Shown here in pieces: positions 61,901-64,000 of a stretch of 64,000 nt of DNA (its first letter is position 1; every line of letters begins with the position of its first letter). The notes under the pieces are model-generated. The model was not told the DNA's origin and ran no database searches. It saw nothing but the letters and a program-made list of their open reading frames with translations. This stretch comes from Marivivens donghaensis (GTDB lineage Bacteria > Pseudomonadota > Alphaproteobacteria > Rhodobacterales > Rhodobacteraceae): contig NZ_JAATOP010000003.1 in NCBI RefSeq assembly GCF_011806565.1, positions 186,001 through 250,000 of the forward strand. The letters are read 5' to 3'. The translations under genes were made by a program, and so were the position numbers.

Positions 61901-62011
61901 CCGTCGCTGTTCAGTGTGATGGAGGGCCTGAAGGATCGCCTGCGCAGGCTGCTCCTTTGGGGCCTTGGCGGCGATCCGTCCAAGGATAGCAAGACCGCTC
62001 AAGCACATTAA
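58949..62011 (+). CDS. RND-family efflux pump, inner membrane
   Basis: 1020 residues, the full AcrB-type length: TM1 near residues 12-30, two large periplasmic loops, and transmembrane clusters. TM4 carries the proton-relay aspartates (GITLVVGILVDDAIVEIENI) and conserved NAIMLVEFALEAIHNG occurs near the end. It expels drugs or other hydrophobic compounds using the proton gradient. The substrate is unknown. It is controlled with the adaptor from the operator region 57644-57716. Confidence 0.95.
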   Translation: MNFSTLSIRHPVPPIALFVILVIMGLVSFFRLPVTQMPNVDLPVINISIGAPGSAPSEISSQVIQPVETEASDIAGVSHIAATAREGLATMTIIFDMGTNTDRALNDVKDAVTAARGDMPDTISEPIVQRLDFTGEPILTYAVLDPTKTTEELSTFVDDVVAREVISASGVGSVERMGGADSEVNVNLDPDRLLAFDLSASNVSQQLLQTNRDQGGGSGDLSGVEYAIRTLGSAQSIEQLARTPILTPAGGTIPLSALGTVESGAGEVATFALYNNQPVVAFGVYRASGASDLEAGENAKHKLEELKEQYPNVEFALVNDTTVYTEANFESAMDTLYEGAILAIIVVFLFLRDWRATVVAFVALPLSAIPTFIVMDMLGFSLNTISLLGITLVVGILVDDAIVEIENIVRHIQLGAKPYDAAVEAADEIGLTVIAISFTIVAVFAPVSFMGGIAGEFFKQFGLTVAVAVLFSLLVARLITPLFAAYFMKSGKVHAEPKDGFIMRRYMGVLAWTLRNRVITLFIGLAIFAGSIYSATLLPTEFIPASDTGRSIVSIELPPGSTIEEAREVGDIATERLMQIPEMEGIFVDGASATKISLRVDYGDKEERERDFVAINADIEALLADIPDIRYYVMDEDGAREIVINVQGDTQEAAQEAAVLLLAELKTLPELRNPASSASLLRPEIQIIPNPDLAAQLGVNAATLSSAIRVATMGDIDANLAQFDAGEESIPIRVRLNEETRNDVSRLMAFRLPNSSGELVPLGAVADVRLSSGSSVIERYDQRYSIAIEADTAEGVALGDATAAIQAAADSIEMPEGANIEESGDAETMNDIFSSFALAMGAGIMLVYIVLVLLFSSFVTPLTIMMSLPLAIGGAIFGLYIYGSGIGLSVVIGFLMLMGIVTKNAIMLVEFALEAIHNGADRSAAIIDAAHKRARPIIMTTIAMTAGMIPSAMAHSTGGEFRAPMAIAVIGGLLLSTALSLLFVPSLFSVMEGLKDRLRRLLLWGLGGDPSKDSKTAQAH

Positions 62012-62016
62012 ACAAC

Positions 62017-62043
62017 AAAACGCCCGCTTTTCAGCGGGCGTTT
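62017..62043 (+). terminator. intrinsic terminator of the efflux operon
   Basis: AAACGCCCGCT and AGCGGGCGTTT form an 11-bp stem with a short T-run, 6 bases after the pump stop codon. Confidence 0.9.
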
Positions 62044-62174
62044 CGACATTTGGGGACATGTCATCCGATGCGTCTCCGCACCGGACAGGCATTGGATATC
62101 AGGGGGCGGGGAGGCGTCGCAAGTTGAGGGCTCGGCTGGAAATGGCCGTCCGCAAGATGCTGCTGATCAGAAAC

Positions 62175-62197
62175 AAAAAACACGCCCAGAGGCGTGT
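62175..62197 (-). terminator. terminator downstream of tRNA-Ala
   Basis: On the minus strand ACACGCC, loop TCTG, GGCGTGT and a T-run, 23 bases after the tRNA 3' end. Confidence 0.8.
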
Positions 62198-62219
62198 CAT
62201 CGTCACCGTCGAGGGTGAT

Positions 62220-62295
<76 letters not shown>

Positions 62296-62396
62296 GTTAT
62301 CGTTCGCTTTTCCGTCACCGGCGTTACGTCGATGGCGGCTATCTAAAGGTCGGCTCGGGCGGGTGCAAGAGCAAAAACGCCCGAGCCGGAAATTTC

Positions 62397-62720
62397 TTAG
62401 TCGTCGTCGTCTTTGGCAGCAACGTCGCCAAGTTCTTCGAACGAGACGTTATCGTCGTCGCTGTCATCATCGTCGAGCAGGTCGTCGTCGATATCGACAT
62501 CTTCATCGTCGTCGAGGATCAGATCTTCTTCTTCCTCGTTCGACTTCAGTTTCTTGGTCTGCGCGTCTTCGGCGTCGGCGACCATGGTACGGGTCTTCGA
62601 CGATTCAACGTTTACGACTTCGCCAGTATAGGGGCTGACGATCGGGTCACGATTCAGGTCGTAAAAACGCTTGCCGGTGGTCGGGCAAACGCGCTTGGTT
62701 CCCCATTCTTCCTTGGGCAT
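62397..62720 (-). CDS. FYDLN_acid (TIGR02300) family protein
   Basis: 107 residues. The conserved N-terminal part KRVCPTTGKRFYDLNRDPIV, then SPYTG, resembles a small zinc-ribbon-like module. The remainder is a highly acidic tail with long Asp/Glu runs. ATG 62720 is chosen as the family start; the frame upstream is not conserved. The function of the family is unknown; it is typical of alphaproteobacteria. Confidence 0.9.
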   Translation of the reverse strand: MPKEEWGTKRVCPTTGKRFYDLNRDPIVSPYTGEVVNVESSKTRTMVADAEDAQTKKLKSNEEEEDLILDDDEDVDIDDDLLDDDDSDDDNVSFEELGDVAAKDDDD

Positions 62721-62825
62721 GGCTATCCCTTCAATATTCACGCTCTTGCGGTGGATCGATGCCACCTGCCATAAGCCGGAACAGGTGTCAAAGCCTTTGG
62801 CACCTTAATTGTCAAGAAGGTGCAT

Positions 62826-63518
62826 ATGGGACCGCATAGTTTGCCTGGCAACCCTCCGATCGCGATCACCTTGCGTCGTTCGACGCGGGCGCGGCGGATC
62901 AGCCTGCGAATTTCGCGGGTCGACGGGCGTGTGACCCTTACCATACCGAAAAAAGTCTCCGAGGCCGAGGGCATGGCCTTTGCCCGCGAGCGTGAAGACT
63001 GGCTGCGTGGTCACCTTTCCGAGATGTCGGGCGTCAATCTGGTCGGGATCGGCTCCAAAGTGCCCGTGCGCGGCATTCTGAGAGAGGTCACCGCTGGGCA
63101 GGGGCGGAGCGTCGCGATGAACGATTCGCAGCTTCTGGTGCCGGGTGATCCGGCGCGGGCGGGTGTGCGCGTGCAGGCGATGCTCAAGACGATGGCTCGC
63201 GATGCACTGGCAGAGGCGTCGGACCGTTATGCTGCCAAGGTCGGGAGGAGCTACAACAAGATCACCCTTCGCGACACGCGCTCCCGCTGGGGGTCGTGCA
63301 CGTCGCGCAAGGACCTGATGTATTCGTGGCGGCTGATCATGGCGCCGACAGAGGTGCTGGACTACGTTGCCGCCCACGAGGTCGCGCATCTGGTCGAAAT
63401 GAACCACTCCGACGCGTTCTGGAGCGTGGTCGAAGGCATCTATCCGGACTACCGCAAGGTCCGTCACTGGCTGCGTGTGAACGGGCAGGACCTGCACAGC
63501 TATCGCTTCACCGATTGA
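62826..63518 (+). CDS. YgjP-type (DUF45) zinc metallopeptidase
   Basis: 230 residues with TLRDTRSRWGSCTSRKDLMY followed by the zinc motif AAHEVAHLVEMNHSDAFW (HExxH plus a downstream His), characteristic of the YgjP/WSS1-like group. There is no signal peptide, so it is cytoplasmic. ATG 62826 with AAGAAGG upstream is used rather than a GTG two codons earlier. Natural substrates are unknown. A divergent FYDLN_acid gene lies on its other side. Confidence 0.88.
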   Translation: MGPHSLPGNPPIAITLRRSTRARRISLRISRVDGRVTLTIPKKVSEAEGMAFAREREDWLRGHLSEMSGVNLVGIGSKVPVRGILREVTAGQGRSVAMNDSQLLVPGDPARAGVRVQAMLKTMARDALAEASDRYAAKVGRSYNKITLRDTRSRWGSCTSRKDLMYSWRLIMAPTEVLDYVAAHEVAHLVEMNHSDAFWSVVEGIYPDYRKVRHWLRVNGQDLHSYRFTD

Positions 63519-63549
63519 CCTGCGCAGCGTTTGTGATCACAAGAGCCGC

Positions 63550-64000
63550 ATGATCCCGCCCTCACGTCCCGTCGACTCCGCTGCTTCTGCCCATGAACGG
63601 GTGTACCGTGCGCTTCGCACGCAGGTCATGCATGGAGAGATCGCGCCAGGTGCCGCGCTGACGCTGCGGGGGATCGGCAAGCAGTTCGACGTGTCCATGA
63701 CCCCTGCGCGCGAAGCCGTGCGCCGCCTCGTGGCCGAAGGGGCGCTGTTCCTGTCGTCCTCGGGCCGTGTGTCCACGCCGGAACTGACGAACGAGCGGAT
63801 CGAGGAGCTTGCGAGCATCCGTGCGCTGCTGGAGCCGGAACTGGCGAGCCGTGCCTTGCCGCGCGCGCACTTTGCCCTCATCGAACGTCTGGAGACCATC
63901 AACTCCGGCGTCAGCCAGATGGTCGCGCGGCATAGCGCCTCGGGCTACATCCGCATGAACCTCGAATTCCACAGGACGCTCTATTTGCGAGCTCAGGCGC
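63550..64000 (+). CDS. GntR-family (FCD-type) transcriptional regulator, 5' part
   Basis: The first 150 residues are present; the gene runs off the window. The N-terminal winged helix (ERVYRALRTQVMHGEIAPGA, FDVSMTPAREAVRRLVAEGA) is followed by the start of an FCD effector domain (IEELASIRALLEPELASRAL, NLEFHRTLY). ATG 63550 begins 31 bases after the metallopeptidase stop. The effector and targets cannot be told from this part. Confidence 0.88.
   Translation, partial: MIPPSRPVDSAASAHERVYRALRTQVMHGEIAPGAALTLRGIGKQFDVSMTPAREAVRRLVAEGALFLSSSGRVSTPELTNERIEELASIRALLEPELASRALPRAHFALIERLETINSGVSQMVARHSASGYIRMNLEFHRTLYLRAQA

Overview
The window is GC-rich chromosomal DNA from an alphaproteobacterium, most likely Rhodobacteraceae (Roseobacter-type). 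The reasons are a phyR-nepR-ecfG general stress response locus with GGAAC-N16-CGTT promoters, two genes resembling the Rhodobacter capsulatus gene transfer agent head spikes, a FYDLN_acid (TIGR02300) protein, and a single compact che operon. No taxonomic marker such as rRNA is present, so the assignment is an inference from gene content.

Layout. 1-614: the end of a CFI-box protein and tRNA-Phe. 615-5830: an accessory island of Rhs debris. It holds a 5'-truncated Rhs core with a C-terminal nuclease-like toxin, a probable immunity gene, a displaced second toxin tail broken by a stop codon, a second probable immunity gene, a second broken copy of the Rhs core, and three unknown small genes. 5883-12652: an alpha-glucoside/maltose-type ABC importer with a LacI regulator, three palindromic operators and an alpha-glucosidase. 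The binding protein and the glucosidase both look broken. 12688-16804: manC (GDP-mannose) and glgP (glycogen phosphorylase). 16952-22637: a chemoreceptor, an asparaginase, a secreted serralysin-type metalloprotease and two small membrane proteins. 22811-26255: an ECF sigma/anti-sigma pair and a membrane hybrid histidine kinase.

26470-35626 is one minus-strand chemotaxis operon: STAS protein, cheY, cheA, cheW, receptor, cheW, cheR, cheB and a diverged soluble receptor-like protein. 35940-49008 is a surface polysaccharide region: glycosyltransferases, a sulfotransferase-glycosyltransferase fusion, flippase, two polymerase/ligase-like proteins, phosphomannomutase, a Wzz/BY-kinase and a PPP-type phosphatase. 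The two GTA spike genes ghsA/ghsB sit inside it. Two tandem paralogous small secreted proteins (49238-50306) follow. 51226-57120 holds an RNA methyltransferase, then the general stress response locus with three small envelope or stress proteins whose promoters match the EcfG consensus. 57117-62011 is a MarR/GbsR-type regulator divergent from an RND efflux pair, with two palindromic operators between them. The window ends with tRNA-Ala, the FYDLN_acid protein, a YgjP-type metallopeptidase and the start of a GntR regulator.

The most notable items are the Rhs toxin/immunity remnant array, the perfectly symmetrical divergent EcfG promoter between phyR and nepR, the parallel damage to the alpha-glucoside uptake genes, the GTA spike genes among polysaccharide genes, the sulfotransferase-glycosyltransferase fusion, and the receptor-like che protein with two degenerate signalling-hairpin motifs.
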